Below are positions 36,248 through 44,319 of a stretch of DNA of 64,000 bases, piece by piece; the first letter of the stretch is position 1, and the number at the start of each line of letters is the position of its first letter. The stretch is from positions 124,001-188,000 of the forward strand of contig NZ_FPBM01000007.1 of NCBI RefSeq assembly GCF_900116715.1, in the 5' to 3' direction. The notes under the pieces are model-generated. The model was given only the letters and a program-made list of their open reading frames with translations. It did not search any database and was not told where the DNA came from. The translations under genes were made by a program, and so were the position numbers. This DNA comes from Polaromonas sp. YR568 (lineage in GTDB: Bacteria > Pseudomonadota > Gammaproteobacteria > Burkholderiales > Burkholderiaceae_C).

Positions 36248-37210
36248 TTATGCGAAACGGCCGACCAGCAGCAGCACCACAGTCAGCGTCACCAGCGCCA
36301 GCGCGGTCGACACCACCACGCTGGCGGTGATCAGCTCTTCGGCCACCTTGTAGCGCTGGGAAAACAAAAATACATTCGCGCCAATCGGCAGGGCCGAGGC
36401 GACCACCATCACCGTCATGGGCACGCCGCTCACGCCCAGCAGACGGCACAGAAAAAACACCAGCAGCGGATGCAGCAAATTCTTCACCCCGGCCAGCACC
36501 AAGGCCTGCCGCCAGTGCTCGCCCACGCGGGTGTTGGCCAGCGTCACGCCCACCATCACCAGCGCCAGCGGGCCGAAGGCGTTGGCCAGCAGTTCCAGCG
36601 GCTTGTCGATCACGGCGGGAATCGCCAGGCCCGTTTGCGCAAACAGCAGGCCCGCAATGATGGGCAGCGGCACCGGGTGCAGCAGCGCGTTCTTCACGGC
36701 CATCAGCACGGTGGCCACCGGGTGGCGCGGTGCGCGGGTGACTTCGTCGTTGGTGCCCAGCTTTTGCTCGTGCGCCACAGCCAGTTCCAGCACCACGGTG
36801 GCGCTGGTCAGCAGCACCAGTGAATGCACCGACACCAGCGTGAACAGCGTCACCAGGCCCTCGGGCCCATACATGAGGCCGATCAGCGCGATGCCGATCA
36901 TCACGGTGTTGGAAAAAGTATTGGCCAGCGCCAGCACCGCTGCGCGGCGGTTAAAGCCCTGCAGCAGCAAGGTGCCGCCAAACAAAATGATGACGGCCAG
37001 AAAGTAGGCCAACACCGGCGTGAAATCCAGTTGCTCGATGCGCACCTTGCTCATGGTGCGAAAGAGAAGCGCCGGCGTGAGCAGCAAAAAGATCAGGTTG
37101 GACAGGTCCTTGATGGCATCGGCCCTGATCCACTGCGCCCGGCCCGCGGCATAACCTGCGGCAATCAACAGGACGACAGGAAACAGGGACACGAAGACAA
37201 GCTGGTTCAT
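36248..37210 (-). CDS. AEC-family transporter
   Basis: A 320-residue membrane carrier of the auxin efflux carrier family, with about ten hydrophobic segments in two five-helix halves (DAIKDLSNLIFLLLTPALLF; LALANTFSNTVMIGIALIGL; HWRQALVLAGVKNLLHPLLV; VVASALPIGANVFLFSQRYK). In bacteria such proteins often export or import dicarboxylates such as malate. The start at 37210 is preferred over 37216 because TAAGAT (37218-37223) would place the transcription start at about 37211. Substrate unknown. Confidence 0.85.
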   Translation of the reverse strand: MNQLVFVSLFPVVLLIAAGYAAGRAQWIRADAIKDLSNLIFLLLTPALLFRTMSKVRIEQLDFTPVLAYFLAVIILFGGTLLLQGFNRRAAVLALANTFSNTVMIGIALIGLMYGPEGLVTLFTLVSVHSLVLLTSATVVLELAVAHEQKLGTNDEVTRAPRHPVATVLMAVKNALLHPVPLPIIAGLLFAQTGLAIPAVIDKPLELLANAFGPLALVMVGVTLANTRVGEHWRQALVLAGVKNLLHPLLVFFLCRLLGVSGVPMTVMVVASALPIGANVFLFSQRYKVAEELITASVVVSTALALVTLTVVLLLVGRFA

Positions 37211-37270
37211 CCGCATGATCTTAGCGTGCGGGTTGCCAGCGAGTCTGCGTGCTTTACGTAGAGCCCCCGC

Positions 37271-39367
37271 TTAAAAAGCGAGCTGCATGCCCACCTTCAG
37301 GCTGCGCCCCGGCAGCGGCGCCTTCGGGAACGCCGTCGTCGTCAATACCGAAGCCGCGCTGTAGGCCAGCTGGTTGGTCAGGTTGTCCACCCGCGCATAC
37401 CAAAGGATGTTGCTCACGCCTGCCTTCATGCGGTAGGTGGCTGCCAGGTTCCACAGCGTATAGGCCGACGTGGCGCGCTGGCCTGCCGCCACGCGGTTTT
37501 GCGCCATCGAATGGTCAAAGCCGATGCTGCTGCCCCATGGACCGCTGGCCCAGATCAGGCTGGCGCCCACGCGCGCCGGCGCGATGCGCGGCAGCGGCTG
37601 GCCGCTGCTCAGGTCGGTGGCGCGCACCAGGTCGCCGCGCAAGGCCAGATCCAGTGTGGAGGCGCCTTCCATCAGGCGGATATTGCCGCTGGCCTCCAGC
37701 CCCACAAAGCGGGCGCGCACGCCGGTGTAGGCAAACTCCGGAAGGATGCCGTTGTCCGGATCGGCATCGTCCACGCCGTCGCCGTCCAGGTCGGCCGGGT
37801 TGAGCGCGCCGTCTTCCTGCCCATAGGTGTTGCCCGTGGCCAGCAAGCCGATGTAGTTTTTGAAGCGGTGCACATAGGCGTTGGCGCTAAAGCTGTTGGC
37901 GCCCGACTTCCAGTTGGCGCCCACGTCCAGGCTGGTCGACTTTTCCTTGCCCAGCGTCGGGTCGCCGGTTTCCCAGGCTTTGGTCGCCACGTGTGGGCCC
38001 TGTGCAAAGAGCTCGTAGTCTTTGGGCGCGCGTTCGGTGTAGGCCAGGTTGCTGGTGACTTGCCAGCCCGGCGCCGCATTCCACAAAGCGCCCATCGCAT
38101 AGCTGTGCGGCGTGAAGTCGCGCGTCAGCGGCGCAAAGCGCGCCACCAGCGGGTTGCCCAGCGATTCCACCTTCACCGACTCCAGCCGGCCACCAAAACT
38201 CAGCTTGCCCCAACTGGTGGCGTATTCCTCATACGCAAACACGGCGTTCTGCGAGGTCTTGCTGTAAGGCGCAAAGGCCTCAGCGCCGTCGGCAGAAAAC
38301 TTGTTGTTCTCGGCCTGAAAGCCGATCACGCCTTCAAGATTGCCCAGGCGCGCATGACGCGCCTCCAGCCGGAAGTCGCTACCCTTGTTCTTGAACACCG
38401 TGCCGGGGTTGGGGCCTTCGAATTCGGTGTGTTCGTAGTCGGTGTGGCTCAGCTGGCCTTTCACGCTCTGGATAAAGCCACCCAGGTTGCGCACCTCGCC
38501 TTCCAGCGCCGCGCGGTTGGACTTCATGTCAATCGTCACGTCGTCCTCAGCCACCGTGCCGTAGTTGCTGCGGTAAGTGCTGACGGATGCGCCCAGGTAG
38601 CCGTGGTCAAAGAACAGCGAGCCGCCCGCCGCACCGCCGCGTACCTTGCTGTCGGAGTTGCAGATGCGGTTGGTAATCGTGTTGACGCCGCCCTTGCTGC
38701 AGGCGAGATCTGTGGGCACCTTCACATCGCCGGTGTCGCGGTTGAACACATCCACATGCAGCGCATAACGGTTGTTGCCGCCTTCAAGCAGCACGCCGCT
38801 GCTTTTCTCGCGGTTGCCGGTGGCCAGGCCCAGGTCAACCTTGCCGCCTATGCCGCCCTTCTCATCAAACAGCGCCTCACGCGGGATGCGGTTGTCGATC
38901 ACATTCACCACGCCGCCCACCGCGCTGCCGCCGTAGAGCAAGGCGCCCGGGCCGCGCAGCACTTCCACACGCTCGATGCTGATCGGGTCGCTGGTGACCG
39001 CGTGGTCATAGCTCAGACTGGAGGCGTCCAGCGTCGCGCCGCCGTTGCCCAGGATGCGGATGCGGTCGCCGTCCAGCCCGCGGATGATGGGCCGGCTGGC
39101 GTTGGGGCCGAAGTAGGTGCTGCTCACGCCGGGCGTGCCGTCCAGCGTTTCACCCAGCGTGGTTTTGGACCGGAGCAGCAGTCCGGCGCCCGAGTACTGC
39201 GCAGCAGGCGCGATCAAATCGGCAGCGCCCAGCGGGTTGCCGGTGACGGTGACTTCTTTCAGGCTGGGGGCGGGCGCGGGGACGGGCGCTGCAGTCTGGG
39301 CACTGGCCAGGCCGCAAGAAAGCGTGGCCGCGGCGCAGAGCGCGCGGCTGATAAAAGGTGGTTTCAT
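37271..39367 (-). CDS. znuD: TonB-dependent outer-membrane receptor, ZnuD-like
   Basis: A 698-residue receptor, likely for zinc. It has a signal peptide ending GLASAQT, a TonB-box-like LKEVTVTG, a plug domain with LLRSKTTLGETLDGTPGVSS, RPIIRGLDGDRIRILGNGGA and RVEVLRGPGALLYGGSAVGG, then a 22-strand barrel ending GRSLKVGMQLAF. A Cys pair in one loop (DLACSKGGVNTITNRICNSD) recalls ZnuD of Neisseria. Another loop has DLDGDGVDDADPDNG, a calcium-binding-like acidic repeat. It is the last gene of the leftward zur arm, so a zinc role is supported by context; symbol by analogy. Confidence 0.85.
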   Translation of the reverse strand: MKPPFISRALCAAATLSCGLASAQTAAPVPAPAPSLKEVTVTGNPLGAADLIAPAAQYSGAGLLLRSKTTLGETLDGTPGVSSTYFGPNASRPIIRGLDGDRIRILGNGGATLDASSLSYDHAVTSDPISIERVEVLRGPGALLYGGSAVGGVVNVIDNRIPREALFDEKGGIGGKVDLGLATGNREKSSGVLLEGGNNRYALHVDVFNRDTGDVKVPTDLACSKGGVNTITNRICNSDSKVRGGAAGGSLFFDHGYLGASVSTYRSNYGTVAEDDVTIDMKSNRAALEGEVRNLGGFIQSVKGQLSHTDYEHTEFEGPNPGTVFKNKGSDFRLEARHARLGNLEGVIGFQAENNKFSADGAEAFAPYSKTSQNAVFAYEEYATSWGKLSFGGRLESVKVESLGNPLVARFAPLTRDFTPHSYAMGALWNAAPGWQVTSNLAYTERAPKDYELFAQGPHVATKAWETGDPTLGKEKSTSLDVGANWKSGANSFSANAYVHRFKNYIGLLATGNTYGQEDGALNPADLDGDGVDDADPDNGILPEFAYTGVRARFVGLEASGNIRLMEGASTLDLALRGDLVRATDLSSGQPLPRIAPARVGASLIWASGPWGSSIGFDHSMAQNRVAAGQRATSAYTLWNLAATYRMKAGVSNILWYARVDNLTNQLAYSAASVLTTTAFPKAPLPGRSLKVGMQLAF

Positions 39368-39468
39368 GGTGACTCACTGAATCGGGGGAAAGCCGAAAAA
39401 CATCGGCAAAGAGCAAAGCTGCGCCCGGCCTGTAAGGCCAGCGCGAAGCAACCTGGGGAAACGGGGGA

Positions 39469-39903
39469 TTAGTGAGTCAGGGGCGGGCCGCGCGCGTCAA
39501 ACAGCGCCGCCCAGCGGGCGAGTGCTTCGCCGCGGGAGAGATCGAAGGCCACGGTGCACAGCACCAGCGGCAAACTCAGCATGGGCAGCACAGGGGCTGC
39601 ATGGCCCTGGCTGGCCTGGTCAAACAGCCGGCAATCCGAATCGCCGCTGTGCGAGGAGAACAGCGACGCCAGCCAGCCGCCGTGTTCATCGTGTGCGGCG
39701 GCTGAATCGTCGTGATCATGGCCGTGGTCGTGCGAGGCATGCGCAGAGGCAAGCTCGTGGTGAACATGCGCATGCGGATGCAAATGCGCCTGCGGACCGT
39801 GCACAACGCCGTGCATCAAACCCAGCAGCTGCGCCAGCAAGAGCGTGGCAGCGAGCAGCCACACGCCGGCAAAGCTACGGCGCTTACTTGACGCTGGTGG
39901 CAT
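39469..39903 (-). CDS. His-rich exported protein of the zinc cluster
   Basis: A 144-residue protein. An N-terminal hydrophobic segment (FAGVWLLAATLLLAQLLGLM) acts as signal or anchor. Then a His/Asp-rich stretch follows with HGVVHGPQAHLHPHAHVHHE and SHDHGHDHDD, clear metal-binding potential. A second hydrophobic segment lies near the C-terminus (VLPMLSLPLVLCTVAF). The start at 39903 (MPPASSKRR) overlaps the end of the DUF3299 gene by 20 bp; an earlier in-frame start at 39939 is less likely. Probably a periplasmic zinc buffer or chaperone (inference). Confidence 0.72.
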   Translation of the reverse strand: MPPASSKRRSFAGVWLLAATLLLAQLLGLMHGVVHGPQAHLHPHAHVHHELASAHASHDHGHDHDDSAAAHDEHGGWLASLFSSHSGDSDCRLFDQASQGHAAPVLPMLSLPLVLCTVAFDLSRGEALARWAALFDARGPPLTH

Positions 39904-40504
39904 CGGTGATGCGGTAATACAGCCCGTAAGAGTCATCATTCAGCACCAGAAAGCGCCCCTCCACCACCACCGGCTCCATGCTGTACTTCACCGGTGTTTT
40001 GGTTTTGACCTCGACCATGCTCTCAGGCCCGCCGGGCAGGCAGAAGGCGCAGGTCAGCGGCACCGACGACAGCAAAAAGTGCTTCTGCTTTTCGCCCGGG
40101 TCCAGCGGCATCATGAAACCCTGGATGCGCTGCGTCTTCTGGTTCAGCGTCATCTGATCGAGGTTGAAGACCGGCAGGATGCGGTTCTTCTCGGTTTTGG
40201 TTTTCACCGATGTCAGCATCGACCAGGGCACCACGTCCGTGCGGGCAGCCAGCGGCGGGAAGGGGCTGTTGGCGCCATGCACGCCCGGGCCCTGGCCCAC
40301 CGGCAAGTCAAAGCCCGGCGCGGTGGCGGCCGGCTTTGCACCGGCAGGCGCGGGCGAAGATGCAATGGGCGACGACAAGGTCTGCGCCGACAAACCGCAA
40401 GCTGCCAGCAACGCGCCACAAGCCAGCGCGTGTTTGAGGCCCGGCAATTGATCAATGCGTGCAATACGTGCAACGCGTGCGGTAGGTGCGCAGGAGGTGG
40501 TCAT
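39884..40504 (-). CDS. DUF3299 protein of the zinc cluster
   Basis: A 206-residue exported protein. The first 40 residues are a signal-like region (HALACGALLAACGLSAQ). The mature part has WSMLTSVKTKTEKNRI, FNLDQMTLNQKTQRIQGFMM, PLDPGEKQKHFLLSSVPLTC and AFCLPGGPESMVEVK, ending YGLYYRITDA. The CAFC pair and the PLDPGEKQ core fit DUF3299. From memory, homologues sit in Zur-regulated loci with a MacB-like ABC transporter in Pseudomonas (PA4063-PA4066 region). Function is not known. Confidence 0.78.
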   Translation of the reverse strand: MTTSCAPTARVARIARIDQLPGLKHALACGALLAACGLSAQTLSSPIASSPAPAGAKPAATAPGFDLPVGQGPGVHGANSPFPPLAARTDVVPWSMLTSVKTKTEKNRILPVFNLDQMTLNQKTQRIQGFMMPLDPGEKQKHFLLSSVPLTCAFCLPGGPESMVEVKTKTPVKYSMEPVVVEGRFLVLNDDSYGLYYRITDATSVK

Positions 40505-40541
40505 GCGGTGCTCCAGAAGGAAATGGGGGAAAACAGGCGTC

Positions 40542-40835
40542 TCAGTGGACGTGTTTCATCCCGCAGTATTTGCCGACTGCCAGCCCTTTGCAAGCGGCTT
40601 GCAGTTCTTTTTCGCAAACCTCGTCTTTTTTACCCGACTCCAGGCACTTGGCCGCGCCTTCGTGGGCGGCAGCCATGGCGCGGTGGCGCTGGATGTCTTC
40701 TTTGGTTTCCTTGCTGTCCTTGTCGTTGTGCTGCGCGTGCGCAACCGAGAAGCTGACGCTGAGCGCCACCGCGGCAATGGCGGCCAGGATGGGTGACACG
40801 GTGAGGAATGTCTTGATGGAACGGGCGCTTGTCAT
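40542..40835 (-). CDS. Small secreted four-cysteine protein, unknown
   Basis: A 97-residue protein I do not recognise. The signal peptide ends SVAHAQH. The mature chain is charged and helical, with four cysteines spaced C-x9-C-x7-C-x8-C (KCLESGKKDEVC, AACKGLAVGKYC) and a terminal KHVH. Such spacing suggests two disulfide-linked helices or a metal site. It lies 5 bp after the FtsX-type permease and 37 bp before the DUF3299 gene, within the zur arm. Confidence 0.7.
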   Translation of the reverse strand: MTSARSIKTFLTVSPILAAIAAVALSVSFSVAHAQHNDKDSKETKEDIQRHRAMAAAHEGAAKCLESGKKDEVCEKELQAACKGLAVGKYCGMKHVH

Positions 40836-40840
40836 AAAAG

Positions 40841-42043
40841 TTACCTTGATTGGAGAAGTTCAAACACACTGACCCGGTAGGCTTCCCAGGCGGGCAGCAG
40901 CGCAGACGCCAGCGCCACCCCGAAAGCCAGTACCGGCACACTTACCAGCTCGACCGGCCATGACAGCGCACCGATCAACACGGATTTTTCAAGCTGCAAG
41001 GCCCAGGCCAGCAGCGCCGTCAGGCCCTGCCCCGCCAGCACGCCCAGCAGGGTAGCCAGCAGCGCCAGCCACAGCGCTTCGCACAGCAGCAGGCCGGCCA
41101 CCTTGGCCGGCGGCGCACCCAGCATGCGCAGCAGCGCCAGGTCGGCCCTGCGCTCACGCACGGCGCCCCACAGCGCGATAAACACACTCAAACCCGCAGT
41201 CAGCAGCAACACACCGGCCAGCGCGCGCAGCACATCGGTGCCCACACCCACCATGCTCAAAAGGCGCGTGATTTCCAGCGCCGGCGCGGCGGCCTGCATC
41301 TCGGTGCTGCTGTTGATGTAGCGCGGAAAAGTCACCGCCGCCAGCGGCGATTTGTACTGGATGAGCGCCAGCGTGATTTCGCGGTCTTCTTCCAGCACCT
41401 TGCGGTCGTCGTCGTCCAGCGCGGTATCGGTTTCATGCACCTGCCAGACGGATTCAGTCGCCGTCAGCACCAGGCGGTCCAGCACGGTGTGGCTGTCGGC
41501 CAGGATGCCCGACACCACATAAGGGCTCAGCTTGTGCTCTTCGCCTCCGCCGGCCAGCCCGTGTGTGCCCACAAAGCTGTCGCCCACTTTCAGGCCCGTT
41601 TGCCGCGCCACCTGCGCGCCGATAACCGCCTGCATGGACTTGGCCCACAAGGTGCCCTGCGCCAGTTGCGCGTCGTAATGGCTGATGTAGTCAGGCGTGG
41701 TGCCCACGATGCGGTAGCCCCGGAAGCTGTCGCCCAGGCTGATGGGAATGATCTTCGCGACCTGCGGGTGTTTTTCGAGCTCCCTGATGGCGGCCAGCGG
41801 CACATTGCCTGTCGGCACGTCGAGGTGGAACACGCCCGACAAAATCAGCTGCATCGGGCTGCCCTTGGCGCCCACCACCACGTCGATACCCGCCACGTCG
41901 CGGTCAAAGGCCTGGCTGAGCTGGTGGCTGACCAGCAGCAGGAAGGTGATGGAAGCCAGCCCCAAAGTGAGCAGCAACAGATTAAGCGCCGCCGCCAGCG
42001 GCCGCGACCACAAATAGCGCCAGGCAAACAGGATGGTTTTCAT
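40841..42043 (-). CDS. FtsX/MacB-type ABC permease
   Basis: A 400-residue permease with the four-helix FtsX topology: one N-terminal helix (AALNLLLLTLGLASITFLLL), a large periplasmic domain (about 45-265, with VVVGAKGSPMQLILSGVFHL), then three C-terminal helices (about 275-300, 320-345, 365-385; VLLLTAGLSVFIALWGAVRE, RADLALLRMLGAPPAKVAGL). This class works by mechanotransmission, in lipoprotein release or efflux, not by classical import. It overlaps the ATPase gene by 4 bp. A zinc-linked role is inferred only from the operon. Confidence 0.9.
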   Translation of the reverse strand: MKTILFAWRYLWSRPLAAALNLLLLTLGLASITFLLLVSHQLSQAFDRDVAGIDVVVGAKGSPMQLILSGVFHLDVPTGNVPLAAIRELEKHPQVAKIIPISLGDSFRGYRIVGTTPDYISHYDAQLAQGTLWAKSMQAVIGAQVARQTGLKVGDSFVGTHGLAGGGEEHKLSPYVVSGILADSHTVLDRLVLTATESVWQVHETDTALDDDDRKVLEEDREITLALIQYKSPLAAVTFPRYINSSTEMQAAAPALEITRLLSMVGVGTDVLRALAGVLLLTAGLSVFIALWGAVRERRADLALLRMLGAPPAKVAGLLLCEALWLALLATLLGVLAGQGLTALLAWALQLEKSVLIGALSWPVELVSVPVLAFGVALASALLPAWEAYRVSVFELLQSR

Positions 42044-42696
42044 CGTTGTACGCCCACGATGTTGATGGACTGGACGCCCTCTTTGCCTTGAAAGAATTCC
42101 GCCACGCGCGCATCGTGCGTGGCAATCACCAGCGTCGCGCCCTCCTGGCTGGCCGTGGCCTGCAGCAGGGCCAACGACGCGGCGGCGGCCTCATCGTCCA
42201 GGCTGGCTGTCGGTTCATCGGCCAGGATCACACGCGGCTTGAGCAATACCGCCCGCGCCAGCGCCACACGCTGCGCCTGCCCGCCCGAGAGTTGCGCCGG
42301 CTTGCGTTCCGCCAGCGCACGCACATCCAATGCATCCAGCGCCTCGGCAATGCGGCCGTCATCCGCCGGCTGGCCGGCAGCCCACTGCGCCATGGCCAGG
42401 TTGCCTTGCACCGTCAACGCTGTACTCAAATGCAATTTTTGCGGCAAAAAACCAATGGCCTTAGCCCGCCAGGCGTCACCCGCACGCGCGCCCAACGCCT
42501 TCAAGGACTGGCCCGCCACGGTAATGTCGCCCTCGCCCGGCGCAAGCAAGCCTGCGGCCAGCGCCAGCCAGGTCGACTTGCCCGAGCCCGAGGCGCCGCG
42601 CAGCAACAGTGTGTCGCCCTGCGCTACCTCCACGTCCGCAAAGCGCAGCTCGGGGCCCTTGGCGTAGCGGTAAGCCAGCTGGCGGGTGCTGATCAT
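42040..42696 (-). CDS. ABC ATP-binding protein, MacB/LolD-like
   Basis: A 218-residue ATPase. Walker A GASGSGKSTWLALAAGLL, Q loop GFLPQKLHL, signature LSGGQAQRVALARAVLL, Walker B VILADEPTASLD and H-loop VIATHD are intact. The start at 42696 overlaps the zur stop (ATGA), and its own stop overlaps the permease start, so the three genes are translationally coupled. It powers the FtsX-type permease. Confidence 0.92.
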   Translation of the reverse strand: MISTRQLAYRYAKGPELRFADVEVAQGDTLLLRGASGSGKSTWLALAAGLLAPGEGDITVAGQSLKALGARAGDAWRAKAIGFLPQKLHLSTALTVQGNLAMAQWAAGQPADDGRIAEALDALDVRALAERKPAQLSGGQAQRVALARAVLLKPRVILADEPTASLDDEAAAASLALLQATASQEGATLVIATHDARVAEFFQGKEGVQSINIVGVQR

Positions 42697-43235
42697 GAAG
42701 AAGCCGCGCCGCTTGCACCTGTCGCACCGGTCGCGCAATCAGCGCACACACCGCGCACCGCAAAGTCCATGCTCATGCCCTGGTAGCCCAGCGCCTTCAA
42801 AGCTTCCAGCGCGGTTTGCGCGGCGCGCTCCAGGTCTTTGGCGCTGGCCTTCAAGGCGCCCGAACGCTTGCCCGACAGCGCGCCCGCAAGCGGGCTGTCG
42901 CGGTGGCAGGTTTGGCATTCAAAGTGCGGAATCGCATGCACGCTGCTGGGCATGGCCTGGTAGCGGCGCACACGGTTGGTATCGACCCGGCACAGCAGCA
43001 AACCGACCTGCGTGAGCCGGTCGATCAGGCGGTACAGCGTCACGCGGTCCAGCGCCGGCTCGGCATCGTCGGCCAGCGCCGCCTGCAATTGCGCATGGGT
43101 GTAGCTGGTGTCAGGGTGCGCCAGCAGCCAGCCCAGCACCAGCCGCGCGGCTGCCGTGCGACGCAGGCCGTGGGCCGACAACAGGGTGTCTATGGGGTCG
43201 GCCGGGAAATCGCTGGGGGGAATGGAGGAGGCCAT
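42693..43235 (-). CDS. zur: Zinc uptake regulator, Fur family
   Basis: A 180-residue Fur-family repressor. The winged helix holds LRRTAAARLVLGWLLAHPDT, YTHAQLQAAL and DRVTLYRLIDRLTQVGLLLC. The dimerisation domain has NRVRRYQAMPSSVHAIPHFE and CQTCHRDSPL, and C-terminal structural-zinc cysteines GVCADC. The start at 43235 (MASSIPPSD) is shorter than the open frame. Neighbouring znuABC and two palindromes in the promoter mark it as Zur rather than Fur. It heads the leftward arm and so would regulate itself. Confidence 0.92.
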   Translation of the reverse strand: MASSIPPSDFPADPIDTLLSAHGLRRTAAARLVLGWLLAHPDTSYTHAQLQAALADDAEPALDRVTLYRLIDRLTQVGLLLCRVDTNRVRRYQAMPSSVHAIPHFECQTCHRDSPLAGALSGKRSGALKASAKDLERAAQTALEALKALGYQGMSMDFAVRGVCADCATGATGASGAASS

Positions 43236-43289
43236 GTGTCTTTGAAGTTTTGAAGTTTCTGGCGACGGGACAAAAGGCGGAATAAGCAA

Positions 43290-43310
43290 TAACGCAACAA
43301 TGTTGCATTA
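43290..43310. promoter_or_regulatory. Zur-box candidate 1
   Basis: Core GCAACAATGTTGC with flanking TAA and TTA forms a 21-bp imperfect palindrome between divergent zur and znuCBA. It covers the expected promoter region of both arms. Assignment as a Zur site is by position and symmetry, not by a matched consensus. Confidence 0.6.
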
Positions 43311-43315
43311 AACTA

Positions 43316-43336
43316 TACTGCAATCGAGTTGCATTA
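43316..43336. promoter_or_regulatory. Zur-box candidate 2
   Basis: Core GCAATCGAGTTGC with flanking ATTA has the same layout as box 1, 26 bp away centre to centre. Between and overlapping the boxes lie -10-like TATACT (43314-43319, +) and TATAGT (43312-43317, -), so both arms could be repressed together. Confidence 0.55.
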
Positions 43337-43399
43337 TGACCGCGACCCGGCGACTTTTGATGCGCTTTCCACCCAAAAATTTGTAAAGACGGACACCGC

Positions 43400-43561
43400 T
43401 TGCCACCTCCATCTGCTTCCACCCCTCCGACCAACACAAAACCCCCGGCCCGCAGCGTGCTGGCCTGGTCAGCCTGGCTGCGTGTGCTGGCCGTAGCGCC
43501 CGCTGTGGTGCTGCTGTGGCTGGCCGTCCACTGGGCCAGCCTGGAGCTGATGCCATGGTGA
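43400..43561 (+). CDS. Small TTG-start membrane ORF upstream of znuC
   Basis: A 53-residue frame, MPPPSASTPPTNTKPP then a hydrophobic helix ARSVLAWSAWLRVLAVAPAV plus VLLWLAVHW, ending LELMPW. Its TGA (43559-43561) overlaps the znuC start (43555), which implies coupling. The start is TTG and no good ribosome binding site is seen; an in-frame stop lies about 50 bp upstream and no ATG intervenes. It resembles small single-helix proteins in zinc operons, but I cannot name it. Confidence 0.45.
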   Translation: MPPPSASTPPTNTKPPARSVLAWSAWLRVLAVAPAVVLLWLAVHWASLELMPW

Positions 43562-44319
43562 CGCTGGACGACCTCACCGTCAGCTACCGTCAGCACCCCG
43601 CCCTTCACCACATCAGCGGCTGCTTTGCGCAGGGCTCGCTCACTGCGGTGATCGGGCCCAACGGCTCCGGCAAAAGCACGCTGCTCAAAAGCATCATGGG
43701 CCTGCTGCCGGCCTCGGGCGGGCGGGTGGCCGTGTCTGCGCCGCGCGCGCGCATCGCCTACCTGCCGCAGCTCGCGGAGATTGACCGCGGCTTCCCGATT
43801 GATGTGCACGACTGCGTGCTACTGGGCTGCTGGCCGCACCAGGGCGCGTGGGGCGGCGTGCAGGGCGGGCAGCTGGCGCGTGTCGATTCAGCATTGCACT
43901 CGGTGGGGTTGGAGGGCTTTGAGCGCCGGCCCATCAGTTCGCTCTCCAGCGGGCAGTTGCAGCGGGTGCTGTTTGCCCGCCTGCTGGTGCAAGACGCCGA
44001 GCTGATCTTGCTGGACGAGCCCTTCAGCGCCATGGACAGCAAAACCACCTCGGCGCTGCTGGCGCTGGTGCAGCTGTGGCACCAGCAACAACGCACCGTG
44101 ATCACCGTGCTGCACGACAACACGCAGGTGTGCCAGCACTTTCCGCAAACCTTGCTGCTGGCCCGCGAGCTGGTGGCCTGGGGCCCCACCGCGCAGGTGC
44201 TGACCGACAGCCATCTCGCACAGTCACGCGCCATGGCCGAAGCATGGGACGAGGCAGCCGAGGTCTGCCGCACCGGCCCGGCGCCGGCTGCATGGCACGC
44301 GCAAAAGGCCGCAGCCTGA
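43555..44319 (+). CDS. znuC: Zinc ABC transporter ATP-binding protein
   Basis: A 254-residue ATPase of the metal ABC importer family. Walker A is GPNGSGKSTLLKSIMGLLPA, Q loop IAYLPQLAEIDRGFPIDVHD, signature LSSGQLQRVLFARLLVQ, Walker B LILLDEPFSAMD and H-loop VLHDNTQVCQHF. It starts MVTLDDLTVSYRQH after GGAG at 43542-43545. The TGA overlaps the znuB ATG. Confidence 0.94.
   Translation: MVTLDDLTVSYRQHPALHHISGCFAQGSLTAVIGPNGSGKSTLLKSIMGLLPASGGRVAVSAPRARIAYLPQLAEIDRGFPIDVHDCVLLGCWPHQGAWGGVQGGQLARVDSALHSVGLEGFERRPISSLSSGQLQRVLFARLLVQDAELILLDEPFSAMDSKTTSALLALVQLWHQQQRTVITVLHDNTQVCQHFPQTLLLARELVAWGPTAQVLTDSHLAQSRAMAEAWDEAAEVCRTGPAPAAWHAQKAAA

Noticed and set aside
37499..39472. 657-codon frame on the + strand
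   Set aside because: It is the antisense of the ZnuD-like receptor; open frames of this kind are common in GC-rich genes and its translation has no recognisable motif.
43336..43386. 16-codon leader ORF (MTATRRLLMRFPPKNL) in the zinc intergenic region
   Set aside because: It starts inside Zur-box candidate 2 and has no ribosome binding site; too short to support.
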